64,000 bases of DNA, taken from the NCBI GenBank assembly GCA_021776825.1, contig JAJFFG010000001.1, forward strand, positions 47,045-111,044, given 5' to 3'. The DNA comes from Planctomycetota bacterium. Its GTDB lineage: Bacteria > Planctomycetota > JAJSAM01 > JAJVHW01. Both the position numbers and the translations under genes were made by a program. Below are positions 48,924 through 59,005 of this stretch, piece after piece. How positions within the stretch are numbered: position 1 is the first letter of the stretch; every line of letters begins with the position of its first letter. Under the pieces are notes generated by a model. That model saw only the letters and a list, made by a program, of their open reading frames with translations. It was not told where the DNA came from and did no database searches.

Positions 48924-50774
48924 TCATCCGTCGATCGCAGCGATCGTGGCGCGCGCGGCGCGCCGGACTCGCCAGTCGGGGTCGCGTTCGAGACGACGCA
49001 CATCTCGGAGAGCCGACACTGCGGCGGCGCCCCGTCGCGCGAGCGCCTCGGCGGCGAGTCGGCGCGTTTCCTCGGAGGAATGTCGCAGCAGCGGAGTCCA
49101 CACGGTGAGTGCCTGTTCGTCGTTGATGCCGATGGCCTCCAGCGCCCTCGCGATGTCGTCGAACCACCGCTCGTTGCGCTCTTCGTGGAGCGCGGCCATC
49201 AGATCCGGAACGGCGTCTGCCGCCGGCGGACCGATCCGCTCGAACGACTGCGCGACGGACAGCATCACGTACCCGCGCGAGTCGTTGTCGTCGCCGACGA
49301 GCATCTCCCGCAATTCCGGTAGGAACACCGCGCCGCCCGCGCCCATCATCCCGGGGAACTCGTAGCGCCACGAGTAGAGGAAGTCGCCGCGCTTCGCGGC
49401 GAGCGCGTCGAACACAGCGCGCGCGGGTTCGACGTCGCCGGCGATGGCGTGGATGGCGATCGCCGCGAGAACCTGCAGATTCAGCGAGGCATCCGGCCCG
49501 AGATCACGAAGTGCGGGCAACGCGGCCTCGGCGGCGGGGCCCATCCCGATCAGTGCCCGGGCGGCGCTCTGACGCACGCTGTCATGCCGGTCGCGCGCGA
49601 GGTCCGGGAGGATCTTCGGGAGGAGCGGTGTGGCGTCCGGGCCGATGCGGTAGAGCATGTCGAGCACTGGAATGCGCACCGACGTGTGACCGTCGAGCGC
49701 GGTGCCGATCTCGGACAGGACGGGACGGATGTCAGCTTGAACCTCCTTCAACGAGTTCGCGGCGCGCTCACCCCAATCGCCATTCGCGGTGGCCATCTCC
49801 GCCAAGAATCGGATTGCCGAATCGTCCTGCCGACCGGCGCTTGCGAGCGATCCGAGCCACTCGGAGTAGTCGTCGTGGTCCTCCGGCATCGCCCGCATCC
49901 GCTCCAGCAGAATCGGCACCGCCGCGGCGGCGCCTTCGTGCATGTCGTCGAGCGTCGCGAGCGCGCCCTCGCGGACGTCCTCGTCCTCGTCGTCGAGCAG
50001 CGCGACGACGGCACCGGTTGCCGTTGCGGACCCCTCCTCGTACTCACGTACCGCGGAGAGTGCGCGCAGACGGACGAACGCGTCGCCGGAGTTCAGCGCA
50101 ACCGTGGCGAACCGCAGAGCAGTCGACGGATCGAGGAGCGCAAGACCGTGGAGCCCAGTGTTCTGCACTCCCCGCTCCGCGGTCTCGAACGCGAGTCGGT
50201 TCAGCTCTGCCCAACCCGCCTCTCCGAGCGCGGCGAACGCGGCGCCGAACCTCCCGCCGCCGCCGAACTGTGTCATCGCCACCTGCAGTGCAGGGATCGC
50301 CCGCTCGGCCCCCGGACCCATCGCACCGATCACGTCGACCGCTTCGCTACGCAGGTCGGGGTCCGCGTCAGTATCGCCGACGATCGAGAGCACGGCGTCG
50401 AGGGCTGGCAGTGCGTGCGGACCGAGCTGCCTGAGGATGCTCAACAGACCCGAGCGCTGGCGGCCATCGAGCTCGGGCGAGGCAAGCGCCCTCGCGATGG
50501 CGTCCACTGCATCGGCGCCGACGAGATCGAGCATCTCCTGAGGGAACTGATACGGGTCGGGCTCGCCCGGAACATGCTGGGCGACGGACCGCCACGTCGT
50601 GAGCGCCGCGTCCGGTGGGGGCGTCACGCGCCGACGCGGAGCGGCCTGCTCGTCGACGACCGGGGTGTGGTCCGTCGCCTCGGTAGCTCCGACTCTTGGC
50701 GGGCTCGACGGGGTCGGGGTCTCCCCACATCCCGTGAGGAGCACGATCACGATCAGGGCGACGGCAGCACGCAC
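48924..50774 (-). CDS. HEAT-repeat lipoprotein
   Basis: 616 residues from GTG (complement 50772-50774); the RBS is weak. The lipobox ends at Cys16 (LLTGC) and is followed by a Pro-rich linker. At least ten HEAT/PBS-lyase-like repeats span about 75-610, each with a buried Gly/Pro/Ala helix pair such as RSEAVDVIGAMGPGAERAIP and RQSAARALIGMGPAAEAALP. It should be a surface-tethered scaffold. The adjacent gene also has HEAT repeats, so the two may have arisen by local duplication or serve one complex. Confidence 0.82.
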   Translation of the reverse strand: MRAAVALIVIVLLTGCGETPTPSSPPRVGATEATDHTPVVDEQAAPRRRVTPPPDAALTTWRSVAQHVPGEPDPYQFPQEMLDLVGADAVDAIARALASPELDGRQRSGLLSILRQLGPHALPALDAVLSIVGDTDADPDLRSEAVDVIGAMGPGAERAIPALQVAMTQFGGGGRFGAAFAALGEAGWAELNRLAFETAERGVQNTGLHGLALLDPSTALRFATVALNSGDAFVRLRALSAVREYEEGSATATGAVVALLDDEDEDVREGALATLDDMHEGAAAAVPILLERMRAMPEDHDDYSEWLGSLASAGRQDDSAIRFLAEMATANGDWGERAANSLKEVQADIRPVLSEIGTALDGHTSVRIPVLDMLYRIGPDATPLLPKILPDLARDRHDSVRQSAARALIGMGPAAEAALPALRDLGPDASLNLQVLAAIAIHAIAGDVEPARAVFDALAAKRGDFLYSWRYEFPGMMGAGGAVFLPELREMLVGDDNDSRGYVMLSVAQSFERIGPPAADAVPDLMAALHEERNERWFDDIARALEAIGINDEQALTVWTPLLRHSSEETRRLAAEALARRGAAAVSALRDVRRLERDPDWRVRRAARATIAAIDG

Positions 50775-50796
50775 GCCGCCAGGGTAGCGCGGCGGG

Positions 50797-53454
50797 TCAG
50801 TCCTGCAGGATCGGTGCGTACCGGTAGTACGTCTCGAGCGTCATCGCGCCCATCGCCGTTGTGTACAGCTTCGAGAAGAACGCGTCTTGGCTCCACGCGG
50901 GGAACGCGCCGCGCGAGCACCCCTCGGTCTCCTGGAGCACGGGCAGGATCTGCTTCACGCGGCGATTCCACTCGCGGAAGAACGTACCGCCCATCTGATG
51001 CATGCTCAGAGTGCCGTAGTAGAGGAAGTACATCGGGTACTCCTGCTGCATGCTGTTCTTGTTCCACTTGCCGCCGTCCGGCTCGACCGGCATGTAGTCG
51101 ACCAACAGCTTGTTCGCGCTGCCGATGCAGAACGGATGCGAGCGGCGGAAGCCGAGCAGGATGCGGCTCATCAGACCGAGCGCGGTGGTCGCCTGATCGG
51201 CCGCCGCCTTCGGGTCCTGGTAGCCCGTCTCCGCGTAGTACTTCTTCCCGAAGCCGACGTCGAACTCGTAGTTCGGATCGATGTCACGGAGGAAGTCTTC
51301 GCGGTGCCCCAGCGGGAACACCTGGTAGCGCCGCAGCACGAGCTCCGAGCCTTCGTAGATCGAACGGCGGACGCGCGCACCGGACTTCTCCGCGGACTTG
51401 GCGCCGAACAGCACCCAGCTGACGACCGACGAGTCGTTCGCGTTGTCCACCACGCGATAGCGCCAGCCGGCCTTGTCGGCCTGGATCGCCGTCAGGAAGT
51501 CGACGCCGCGCTGGATGAAGGGCACGAACGTGGGGTCCTTCGTCGCGGCGTGTGCCTCGCCGTAGGCCTGCAACGCGAGCGGCCGGTTGTAGCCGCCGAT
51601 CAGATCGTTGTGCGCGTAGTCGCCGATGGGCATCTGGCGCGACAGGATGTACTCGACGGCGCGCGCCAGCACCGAGCGGTAACGACCCTTGATGGGCGAG
51701 CAGCCGGCACCGAAGAACGCGTTCGAGCAGAGCGACGACATGCCGACCGGGTCCATCTGCACGCGCGCACCGGACGAGATCGGGCACTTGTGTTTGCGGC
51801 CCTCTTCGCAGCGGTCGAGGAACGTCTGCTGGTCAAACGCGCCACCAAGACGCTGATGTCGCGCGAGATAGTCGAGCGCGCGCTGCAGCGTCTGCTCGGT
51901 CTTCGGCGTGACGCTCGGACCCGTGTTCGTCTCGAGGAACTCCTTGCGCCACTTCTCGCGCTCGATGGCCGCCTGCTCCCGCTCGAAGAACTTCTCGTTC
52001 TTCTCGATCCACTCGCGCCACACCGCGGGATCGTTGCCGAAGAAGTGCCCGGTCTGCATCTCCAGACCGAACTCGAACCACAGCTCCTCGCGGCCGCCGT
52101 CCTTGTGATGTTCGAGCATCTCGAGCGCGAGCTCGAATCCGTTCATGTTGCGGCGCATGCCGAGGATCTCGGCCGCGCGTCCGGCCTTCCTGCCACGCGC
52201 CGTGCGGATCTTCGCTTCGACCGCGCGCATGCTCTCGGGGTCCGCGATGCGCCAGAAGGCGTCTTGAGCGACGCGTCGCAGAACGTCGTTCTTCTCCGAC
52301 CAGATCACGTTCTGCAGCCCAGCGAGTCCGCCCTTGGCGCGCAGGTCGCCGGCGAGCTCGTACACGTACATGCGCTTGGTGCTGTCCTTCTGTCCCATGC
52401 GCTTGTCGAGGTACGGGATGAGGTGCTCGTCCGCGCAACGCCCAAGCGCACTGAAGCAGGCCACGCGCACCCATTGGCTTGCGTCGCCGAGCATCGAGCC
52501 GAGGAGCGCCTCCTGCGCCTTCGGGTCGTGCGTGCCGAGCTTTCCGAGCGCCGCCGCGGCGGCGATCTTGCTCTCCGCGTTGCCGCCCTTCACGAGGGAC
52601 GTGAGCGCTCCGACGTGGTCCTCGCGCGCGGAGGCGACGAGTGCCTTGCCCTTGCCGATGCGGTTGCCCGACGCCAGACGCTTCAGGACGTTCGGGAAGA
52701 TGCGACGGTCCTCGATCCGGCCGAGCGCGATGGCCGCGAAGCCCGCCGTGCCGCCATCGGTCATGTCGAGTTTGCCGAGCAGGGGCATGGTCGCCCGGTC
52801 GTCACCGACGCGTCCAAGTGCCACGCAGGCGACGTTGCGCAGATCCTCGTCCTTCGAGGCGAGCGCGTCGAGCGCGCTCTGGACGACCTCCGGAGCGCGG
52901 TGCCAGCCGAGCGCCTCGATGGCGGTGGCTCGGACGAGCACGTTGCGGCTCCGCAGCGAGCGGTCGTCGGCCAGCAGTTCCACGGCGCGCGGAGCCGGGA
53001 GCTCGGCCAGCATCTCGTGCACGAGGGCGAGCTGCACTCCTGACGGTGCGTTCTTGTCGCCGAGGCGCTGCTCGAGGATGTCGAGAGCGCCCTCGGGATC
53101 GATCTGCGCGAGCGCGTAGCCCGCGTGCTGCGCGACGTGGCGTTCGATGCGTCCCAGCACGACCTCGATCGTCCCGGCCGTGGCGACCTTCGACGGGATC
53201 TCGGCGAGATGCGACAGCCCGGCCACGACGTCGGCGATGTCCGCGTTGCGGATCAGCTTGAGAGCATCTTCCGCAGCGCGATCGGCCATCTCCTGGTCGT
53301 GCGCCAGCTCCTCCGGCGTCTTCTTCTTCGCCGGTGCTTCGGCCGCCGGGTCGCCGGCGTCTCCGTCCTGGCCCCCTCCGTCTTGGGCCCGCGCGGCCGG
53401 GCCGACGAGGAGTGCGGCGACGAACGCGAGGGTGAGCACTGGGTGACGACGCAT
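50797..53454 (-). CDS. Exported HEAT-repeat protein with terpenoid-cyclase-like C-terminal domain
   Basis: 885 residues from the ATG complementary to 53452-53454, chosen because it starts a good signal peptide (cleavage after AARA); an in-frame upstream start would bury it. Residues about 55-400 are HEAT repeats ([20 protein letters not shown]). Residues about 500-885 resemble the alpha-alpha barrel of squalene-hopene cyclase/prenyltransferases, with repeated patterns such as [20 protein letters not shown] and [14 protein letters not shown], but no DxDD motif is seen. It is therefore probably not a cyclase. Six or more Cys residues in the C-terminal part suggest disulphides. Confidence 0.78.
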   Translation of the reverse strand: MRRHPVLTLAFVAALLVGPAARAQDGGGQDGDAGDPAAEAPAKKKTPEELAHDQEMADRAAEDALKLIRNADIADVVAGLSHLAEIPSKVATAGTIEVVLGRIERHVAQHAGYALAQIDPEGALDILEQRLGDKNAPSGVQLALVHEMLAELPAPRAVELLADDRSLRSRNVLVRATAIEALGWHRAPEVVQSALDALASKDEDLRNVACVALGRVGDDRATMPLLGKLDMTDGGTAGFAAIALGRIEDRRIFPNVLKRLASGNRIGKGKALVASAREDHVGALTSLVKGGNAESKIAAAAALGKLGTHDPKAQEALLGSMLGDASQWVRVACFSALGRCADEHLIPYLDKRMGQKDSTKRMYVYELAGDLRAKGGLAGLQNVIWSEKNDVLRRVAQDAFWRIADPESMRAVEAKIRTARGRKAGRAAEILGMRRNMNGFELALEMLEHHKDGGREELWFEFGLEMQTGHFFGNDPAVWREWIEKNEKFFEREQAAIEREKWRKEFLETNTGPSVTPKTEQTLQRALDYLARHQRLGGAFDQQTFLDRCEEGRKHKCPISSGARVQMDPVGMSSLCSNAFFGAGCSPIKGRYRSVLARAVEYILSRQMPIGDYAHNDLIGGYNRPLALQAYGEAHAATKDPTFVPFIQRGVDFLTAIQADKAGWRYRVVDNANDSSVVSWVLFGAKSAEKSGARVRRSIYEGSELVLRRYQVFPLGHREDFLRDIDPNYEFDVGFGKKYYAETGYQDPKAAADQATTALGLMSRILLGFRRSHPFCIGSANKLLVDYMPVEPDGGKWNKNSMQQEYPMYFLYYGTLSMHQMGGTFFREWNRRVKQILPVLQETEGCSRGAFPAWSQDAFFSKLYTTAMGAMTLETYYRYAPILQD

Positions 53455-53603
53455 GTGAGGTCGAGGGTACGGGCGGTGGTCCATCGGTTGCTCGGACGGT
53501 TCCCGACCCCGGCTGCGTTCCCTCAAGACAGGTTTCCTACAGGCACGTTCCGTGGCCCCGGGCTCGCGACCCGCGCTACGCTACGGCGCGAGGAGGGCCA
53601 GGC

Positions 53604-54026
53604 ATGCGGTCGTACCGACAGGAGCTGTGGTTCCACGTCCCGGAGCGGATGGGGTTCGTGAACATCTCGCGCGAGGTGGAGCAGGCCTTGGCCACGAGTG
53701 GCGTCCAGGAGGGTCTCTGCCTCGTCAACGCGATGCACATCACGGCAAGCGTGTTCATCAACGACGACGAGCCGGGGCTGCACGCGGACTACAAGCGATG
53801 GCTGGAAGCGCTCGCTCCCTTCGATGCCTCTCCCGAGAGGTACCACCACAATCGAACGGGAGAGGACAACGGCGACGCGCATCACAAGCGCCAGGTGATG
53901 GGGCGCGAGGTTGTCGTGGCGATCACCGAGGGCCAGTTGGACTTCGGGCCGTGGGAACAGATCTTCTACGGCGAGTTCGATGGGCGGCGTCGCAAGCGCG
54001 TCCTAGTGAAGATCATCGGCGCGTAG
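53604..54026 (+). CDS. YjbQ/UPF0047 family protein (second copy)
   Basis: 140 residues from ATG 53604 with GAGGAGGGCC upstream. Family landmarks: [20 protein letters not shown], the His-rich stretch [15 protein letters not shown], and the closing [18 protein letters not shown]. It differs from the copy at 19697 in keeping the N-x-x-x-H histidine cluster typical of the active-site pocket, while having PWEQ for the usual TWQ. The biochemical role of the family is unsettled. Confidence 0.88.
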   Translation: MRSYRQELWFHVPERMGFVNISREVEQALATSGVQEGLCLVNAMHITASVFINDDEPGLHADYKRWLEALAPFDASPERYHHNRTGEDNGDAHHKRQVMGREVVVAITEGQLDFGPWEQIFYGEFDGRRRKRVLVKIIGA

Positions 54027-54080
54027 ACGACGTCAGCTCGGCCGAGACGGCTGCGAGGGCGCGTTGCGCGGCGCTAATCC

Positions 54081-54118
54081 CCTAGATGAACGCCCGGTGA
54101 ACGGAGCGTTCATCTAGG
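54081..54118. promoter_or_regulatory. Perfect 13-bp inverted repeat just upstream of the kinase gene
   Basis: CCTAGATGAACGC pairs exactly with GCGTTCATCTAGG around a 12-nt spacer. It ends 11 bp before the ATG at 54130, overlapping the expected RBS/leader. It could be an operator for a dimeric repressor, an RNA hairpin controlling translation, or the terminator of the YjbQ gene 54 bp upstream. No T-tract follows. Confidence 0.65.
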
Positions 54119-54129
54119 ATCGGACAGCG

Positions 54130-54990
54130 ATGAGCGCCGACGCCTCTGCACGTCCGGCAGCGCGCGCCCTTGCGCCCGGCCGGTCACCCTCCGTCACCGG
54201 ACCACACACGTTGTCGCGGGGCGGTCGCACGGTGGAACTCCACGTGTGCCCCGATGCGCCGTTCGTCGATGCGTCGGCGACGCCGCTCGAGGCGTTCGAC
54301 GCCGTCTGGGCGCAGCTCCCGGACAGCGACCGGACCAATCGCATCCGCGTGCTGCCACAGCGGGCCGCATTCCTGAAGGGCGAGCGGCGGAGTGTCTCGT
54401 GGGGATTGCGGCACGCGTTCAGCCGTCGCGGCATCGCCCGTGAGGCCGCTGCGTTGGAAGCCCTCGGCGCCGCGGGCGTTCCGGCCCCGCGCGTGTTCAT
54501 GTGGGGTGTCGAACGGCGCCTCGGCATCCCGCGCCGTACCGTGCTGGTCATCGAACTCATCGAGGGCGGTGTCGATCTCTCGACTCTCCTGCGCGGTGAG
54601 GTCGGTGAGATCCCGCGCGGCGACCTGCTGCGCGAACTCCTCGTCGCCGTCGGACGAGTCGTCGGGCGCATGCACGCCGCCGGCATTCACCATCGCGACC
54701 TGTCGGCGCGCAACCTCGTGGTCCGTCCCGAGACGAACGAGGTCTTCGTGATCGACTGCCCGCGCGCAGAACGCGCTGGCCTGGCGCCGCGGACGGCGTT
54801 CCTGCGCCGATCCGATCTCACCCGGCTGGCCCGTACCGTGCTGCGACGCGACGTCGCCGATGGTGACGTGCACGCCATGCTCGACGCGGCGGGCGACGAC
54901 CGTCCCGCCGAGACGATCCGTCACGCACGGGCATGCCTCGGCCGCGGCGAGGCATTTCGCACGCGCGTCTGGAACGTCCTCGGCATCTGA
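54130..54990 (+). CDS. LPS/Kdo-kinase-like protein (third copy)
   Basis: 286 residues from ATG 54130. The kinase core is clearer than in the 21843 pair: AAFLKGERR, a helix REAAALEAL, hinge VIELIEGG, catalytic loop HHRDLSARNLVV and metal motif VFVIDCPRA. HRDLxxxN and the following Asp are those of the lipopolysaccharide kinase (WaaP/KdkA-like) and RIO-like kinases. A likely substrate is a core sugar of lipopolysaccharide. It has an independent promoter region with a long palindrome and a strong terminator, so it is monocistronic. Confidence 0.82.
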   Translation: MSADASARPAARALAPGRSPSVTGPHTLSRGGRTVELHVCPDAPFVDASATPLEAFDAVWAQLPDSDRTNRIRVLPQRAAFLKGERRSVSWGLRHAFSRRGIAREAAALEALGAAGVPAPRVFMWGVERRLGIPRRTVLVIELIEGGVDLSTLLRGEVGEIPRGDLLRELLVAVGRVVGRMHAAGIHHRDLSARNLVVRPETNEVFVIDCPRAERAGLAPRTAFLRRSDLTRLARTVLRRDVADGDVHAMLDAAGDDRPAETIRHARACLGRGEAFRTRVWNVLGI

Positions 54991-55036
54991 TCGGTCCGCT
55001 AGCTGGGTTACGCCCCGCGCGCGTCGCGCTGAATCG

Positions 55037-55070
55037 AGGAGGGCCGTGACCCGCAGGTCACGGCCCTCTT
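55037..55070. terminator. Bidirectional terminator between convergent genes
   Basis: A 13-bp perfect stem GAGGGCCGTGACC/GGTCACGGCCCTC with loop CGCA, extendable by a G.T and an A-T pair, followed by TT. It lies 47 nt after the kinase stop and 21 nt after the end of the minus-strand gene at 55091, so it can serve both. Confidence 0.85.
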
Positions 55071-55090
55071 GATGTGCGCGGAGAGAACGC

Positions 55091-58000
55091 TTAGTCCACC
55101 GAGTAGATGACGCCCTTCGGCTGCTTCAACTTGAACGAGTAGCTCAGGTCGCCGCGCACGCCGGGCTGCGGGGTGAGGCGAACCTGATAGGTCCCGGACT
55201 GATCGAACGTGCCCGAGATCGTCAGCGCGGCCCCCTTCTCGGTGACCGTCAGGTCGCCGACGGGAACGAGCGTGCCGTCCGGCTTGAAGATGAACTGCAG
55301 GCGCACGCCGAACTCCTTGCTTGCCTTCGTCTTCAACGTGAACTGCGCGCCGGCGAGAACGCCGACGTCCAGGATCACGGTGTCGCCGGCGCCGAGGTCG
55401 AGGATCTTGGCCTTGCCCTTCTTCTGAGGCGCGACCTTGAGCGTGCCGACCAACTGGGTGGCGTCACCGGCTGCGGCCGAGAGAGCCACGAAGTAGCGGC
55501 CCGAGGCCGTCAACGGGATCTTGCTCAGTGTGGCCTTGCCCTTGCCGCTCTTGATCTTCCCACCCACGACGGGTGCGCCGTCGGGGCCGAGCACGAGCGC
55601 GCCGAGCAGTCGCTTGGGCTGCTTCTTGCCGGTCTTGACCTTCAGCGTGGCGACGCTGCCCGCGACCGCGTCGAAGAAGAAGCCGGCCTGCGCATCGCCA
55701 GCGGCGACGTCGACGACCGTCTTCTTCGCGGGGATCGGTACGCAGACCACGACGGTCGTCGCACCGGAGTCGGAGGACTGCGCCAGGTCGGTTGCTTCGA
55801 TCGTGAGCTGGCTACCTCCGGGAGCCGTTGGCGTGCCCGTCAACCGGAAGTCCGGTGTGATGAGCTGCAGGCCCGCCGGGATCGTCCCGTCGATGTTCGT
55901 GACGGTCACCGGGCTGGTGCCGCCGCTCCGCCCGAGACCGATGTCGGTCACCTTGCCGAGGGCGACGCCCGTGAACTCCGGCGGATTCAGAGTGAAGGGG
56001 CGGTTGACGAGGATCGTCTGCGAGATGTTCGCGATGTTCACCGGGATGGCGCTGTCTTCGACGCTGATCGTGAACGCGGCCGGACCAATGTCGATCGGCG
56101 CGCCGATGAGTCGCCGGTTCACGGCGTCGAGCGTGAGGCCCGGCGGTAGGACCGACGGGGCACGGACGACCATCTGGAACGGCGCGATGCCGCCGTCGAT
56201 GGTGAAGTTCTGCGTGAGTCCGCGGTTCACGGTCCACTCGGGGAGCGGATCGCCGTCCGCGCGCAGACGCGAGTAGACCTGGAGGTCGTACGGGTCAACG
56301 CGGTCACCGCTGTTGTGCCTGATCTGGATCCGAATGCGGGCCGGTCCGACCGTGCCAGTGATGGCCTGGATCGGACCCGTGTCGCCGGAGGGAGTGCCCG
56401 TGGCGAGGACCGCTCCTGCGGTCGAGAGCACGCGCAGCGTGACGTCGGCGTCGATGGAGCCGCGGTTGTACGTCATCTCGACGAACACCGCGTCGGTGAG
56501 CGTCGGCACGAAGACCTCGTACCAGTCCTCGTTGAAGCGGTTGAGCGTGAGACCGGTCAGCCTCTGGCCGACCAGCCCGAGGTCCTGTGCCTCGGCGTCC
56601 GTGTCGTTCGGCTCGCCGTCGTCGTCACCAAGAAGACCGTGGCGGATGAAGTTGCGCACCAGACCGATGCTGTCGCGCCCCTGCGTATCCCACTCATCGA
56701 CGAAGCCCGAGGCTCGCGGCGCGACCGTGAGCGCATCGATGACCTGGAACACGTGATCGTCGGAAGCGGGGAGCGTGCCGTCGATGACGTCGTGCGCCTC
56801 CGTGCCGGAGGCGTCGAGGAGATCGAAGAGGGCGGCTGCCACCCATGCCGCAGTGTCTTCGTTCGGGGTGGTCAGGAGGCCGGGCGTCTCGAGGTTCAGC
56901 TCGTTGGCGGTCGTGTCGCTTGTGCCGTCGAAGACCGACGTCTCGCCGGTCACGAGTGCGTGCAGGAAGGCGCCGAAACCGTCCGAGAACGCGGCGTCCG
57001 CGTCGGACGTGGCTGTGATGTCGTTCTGGAACGTGCCACCGACCTGACTCGCCGAATGGAGCAGGACATGTCGCGCGTAGATGCGTGCGATCACCGCCGG
57101 ATCGGCGCCGTCGGGGTTGGTGGCGCCGGGGCTCGCAAGGCGCACGAACGCGGGGTCGTCCTCGGTCGCGAGGATGTACGCGGTCGGAAGCGCGCTCGCG
57201 GTGTCGTACACGACGTCGATCTGAGGGATCGGGTCGGCCGAGATGCCGGTGACGTACTGGTGGATCTCGTTGATCCCACGAGCCATCTGTAGCGGGAGGC
57301 GCTTGGCGCCGCTTGCGTCGCTCGTGTCGTCGAACGTGAAGGTCCCGACGTCCTTGTTGGCCCCGAAGCTCACGTTCGAGGCGAACGTCGAGCCGAAGAC
57401 CGCGTTACCGACGTCGTCGGTCACGCGAGCGGCGTTCGTCTGCGCGGCGACGCGCAGTTCGCCGTTGATCGCGCCGGCCAGCGCGACGCCGTTGATCTCG
57501 AACGAGCCATCCGCTGCCGTGCTCGCGAACGCTGACACAGCGCCCGCTCCGAAGAGCTCGACGCGCATGCCACCGAGTGGGACGCCCGCGTTCGTGCCGC
57601 CGGCGATGCCCGTTGCATCGGTGACGAGCTCATCGATGAACAGCTGACCCTCGAACTTCGTGAGCACCGGGTCGAACTGGTAGTCGTTCGGCGGTACGGC
57701 GCTGATGTTCGTGCTGTTGTTCGGGGTGACGAACCGTGAGTCGTTCGCGCCGTTGGGCGCGACGATGCCGATCGAGCACCCGATGTTCGTCCAGGTGTTC
57801 GTCGCGCTGTACGCGATGATGATGCGGTTCGTCGTCTCGTGCAGCTGGATCTGCCAGTTGGTGCTGCCGCTGTTCGAGAAGCGCGGCACATTCTTCCACG
57901 AGACATGGAAGATGCGATTCGGCTTCAGGCCCGTGGTGAACGTCAGGACCTGGCCGTTGTTGTTGGACGGGTTGAGATCGTCCCAGCAGCCCGCCACGAG

Positions 58001-58330
58001 CCCGTCGTAGTTCACGTTTGTCTGGGCGGGCGGCCAGCCCTGATTCGTCAGGCTCGAGTTGTTCGGAGTCCCGCTCGGACTGATCTGGATGTAGCCGTTG
58101 CTCGAGACCGTGATCTCGTTCGCCACGGTGCCGTAGTAGGCGAACTCGAACGGCAGGTCCTCTTGGATGATCTGATCGTCGCCCAGCGAGAGGTCGACGG
58201 CCGTCGTTGGTGGCTCCGTGAACTTGTTGTTCACGTCGGACAATGTGTAGTCCTGCGCCAGCGCCGGTGTGGCCACGACAGCCACGACCATGAGCGCCAG
58301 CGCCGCAATGATGTTGCGGTGCGATCGCAT
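55091..58330 (-). CDS. Large secreted multidomain adhesin/surface protein
   Basis: 1079 residues from the ATG complementary to 58328-58330 with CAGGGGGAA upstream. A signal peptide ends at ALA (about residue 25). Then come a nidogen-like beta domain with FEFAYYGTVANEITVSSNGY, a carboxypeptidase-regulatory-like segment (GIAGGTNAGVPLGGMRVELFG), a region with HVLLHSASQVGG and a gluzincin-like appearance but no HExxH, a pre-peptidase C-terminal (PPC) domain (RFNEDWYEVFVPTLTDAVF), putative-Ig modules (LPPGLTLDAVNRRLIGAP; IPAGLQLITPDFRLTGTPT) and two related C-terminal beta domains. It is likely a cell-surface or extracellular protein of unknown ligand. Confidence 0.82.
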   Translation of the reverse strand: MRSHRNIIAALALMVVAVVATPALAQDYTLSDVNNKFTEPPTTAVDLSLGDDQIIQEDLPFEFAYYGTVANEITVSSNGYIQISPSGTPNNSSLTNQGWPPAQTNVNYDGLVAGCWDDLNPSNNNGQVLTFTTGLKPNRIFHVSWKNVPRFSNSGSTNWQIQLHETTNRIIIAYSATNTWTNIGCSIGIVAPNGANDSRFVTPNNSTNISAVPPNDYQFDPVLTKFEGQLFIDELVTDATGIAGGTNAGVPLGGMRVELFGAGAVSAFASTAADGSFEINGVALAGAINGELRVAAQTNAARVTDDVGNAVFGSTFASNVSFGANKDVGTFTFDDTSDASGAKRLPLQMARGINEIHQYVTGISADPIPQIDVVYDTASALPTAYILATEDDPAFVRLASPGATNPDGADPAVIARIYARHVLLHSASQVGGTFQNDITATSDADAAFSDGFGAFLHALVTGETSVFDGTSDTTANELNLETPGLLTTPNEDTAAWVAAALFDLLDASGTEAHDVIDGTLPASDDHVFQVIDALTVAPRASGFVDEWDTQGRDSIGLVRNFIRHGLLGDDDGEPNDTDAEAQDLGLVGQRLTGLTLNRFNEDWYEVFVPTLTDAVFVEMTYNRGSIDADVTLRVLSTAGAVLATGTPSGDTGPIQAITGTVGPARIRIQIRHNSGDRVDPYDLQVYSRLRADGDPLPEWTVNRGLTQNFTIDGGIAPFQMVVRAPSVLPPGLTLDAVNRRLIGAPIDIGPAAFTISVEDSAIPVNIANISQTILVNRPFTLNPPEFTGVALGKVTDIGLGRSGGTSPVTVTNIDGTIPAGLQLITPDFRLTGTPTAPGGSQLTIEATDLAQSSDSGATTVVVCVPIPAKKTVVDVAAGDAQAGFFFDAVAGSVATLKVKTGKKQPKRLLGALVLGPDGAPVVGGKIKSGKGKATLSKIPLTASGRYFVALSAAAGDATQLVGTLKVAPQKKGKAKILDLGAGDTVILDVGVLAGAQFTLKTKASKEFGVRLQFIFKPDGTLVPVGDLTVTEKGAALTISGTFDQSGTYQVRLTPQPGVRGDLSYSFKLKQPKGVIYSVD

Positions 58331-58799
58331 GGATTCCCCCTGTGTGTCTACGCGAGGCGCTCGAGGGGGACGTACGGAGACGGGCCCTTCAACGCCCCCG
58401 CGCGACGAGGGGAAGGTAGCAGCAGCCTCCCCCGGATTCACGCGTCGAAAACGGTTCTCGGCGCCGGGCCGGCGGCTGCTGGCGCCGCGTGCGGGGCTGA
58501 CCTCGCCCCGGCCGGGGAACGAGTGAGTTGGGCGGTCCCAGGCTCGGCAGACTCAACCTTTGAGCCCAACCGACCTCCGTCCCGGAGACCACCCACACCC
58601 GTATGGGCGTGCGGCCGCCGACCTTTGGCCCCTCTCAGAAATCGACCCCCCTTGCGGGTCGCTCTGCGTGGGGTACGTTGAAGGTGTCCGGCGTCCTCCT
58701 TGCCGCACGGTCGATAACTCACAAGCCGCGGGTCCCTGGACCCTAACGTCGCATCAAGGGCCGGTGCTGAGCTCGGAGGACGCCGGCTACTTTGTTTTT

Positions 58800-58859
58800 C
58801 CGCGGCATGATTCTCCGCGGCATGATTCTGCGCGGCACGTTCTTCCGCGTCACGTGGCA
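58800..58859. repeat. 15-bp tandem repeats
   Basis: CCGCGGCATGATTCT at 58800 and 58815 is identical; 58830-58844 and 58845-58859 are diverged copies. On the minus strand they encode a five-residue RRIMP-like repeat inside the tail that follows the permease fragment. Confidence 0.75.
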
Positions 58860-58950
58860 GCGCGCCGCTTCGAGCCCGCGCGAGCGATCAGCACCGAGTT
58901 CGACGCGCGGTCCGCGATGCGCCCGGCCTTGCTCCCGGACGCCGCCCTCC

Positions 58951-59002
58951 GTATGTCCACTCCCGGCCCGGCGACACGCCGCCGAGGCGGGAGTGGACAT
59001 AC
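58951..59002. repeat. 15-bp perfect inverted repeat at the permease breakpoint
   Basis: GTATGTCCACTCCCG (58951-58965) is exactly reverse-complementary to CGGGAGTGGACATAC (58988-59002), with a 22-bp spacer. It lies directly where homology to amino-acid permeases stops. Confidence 0.8.
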
Positions 59003-59005
59003 TCG

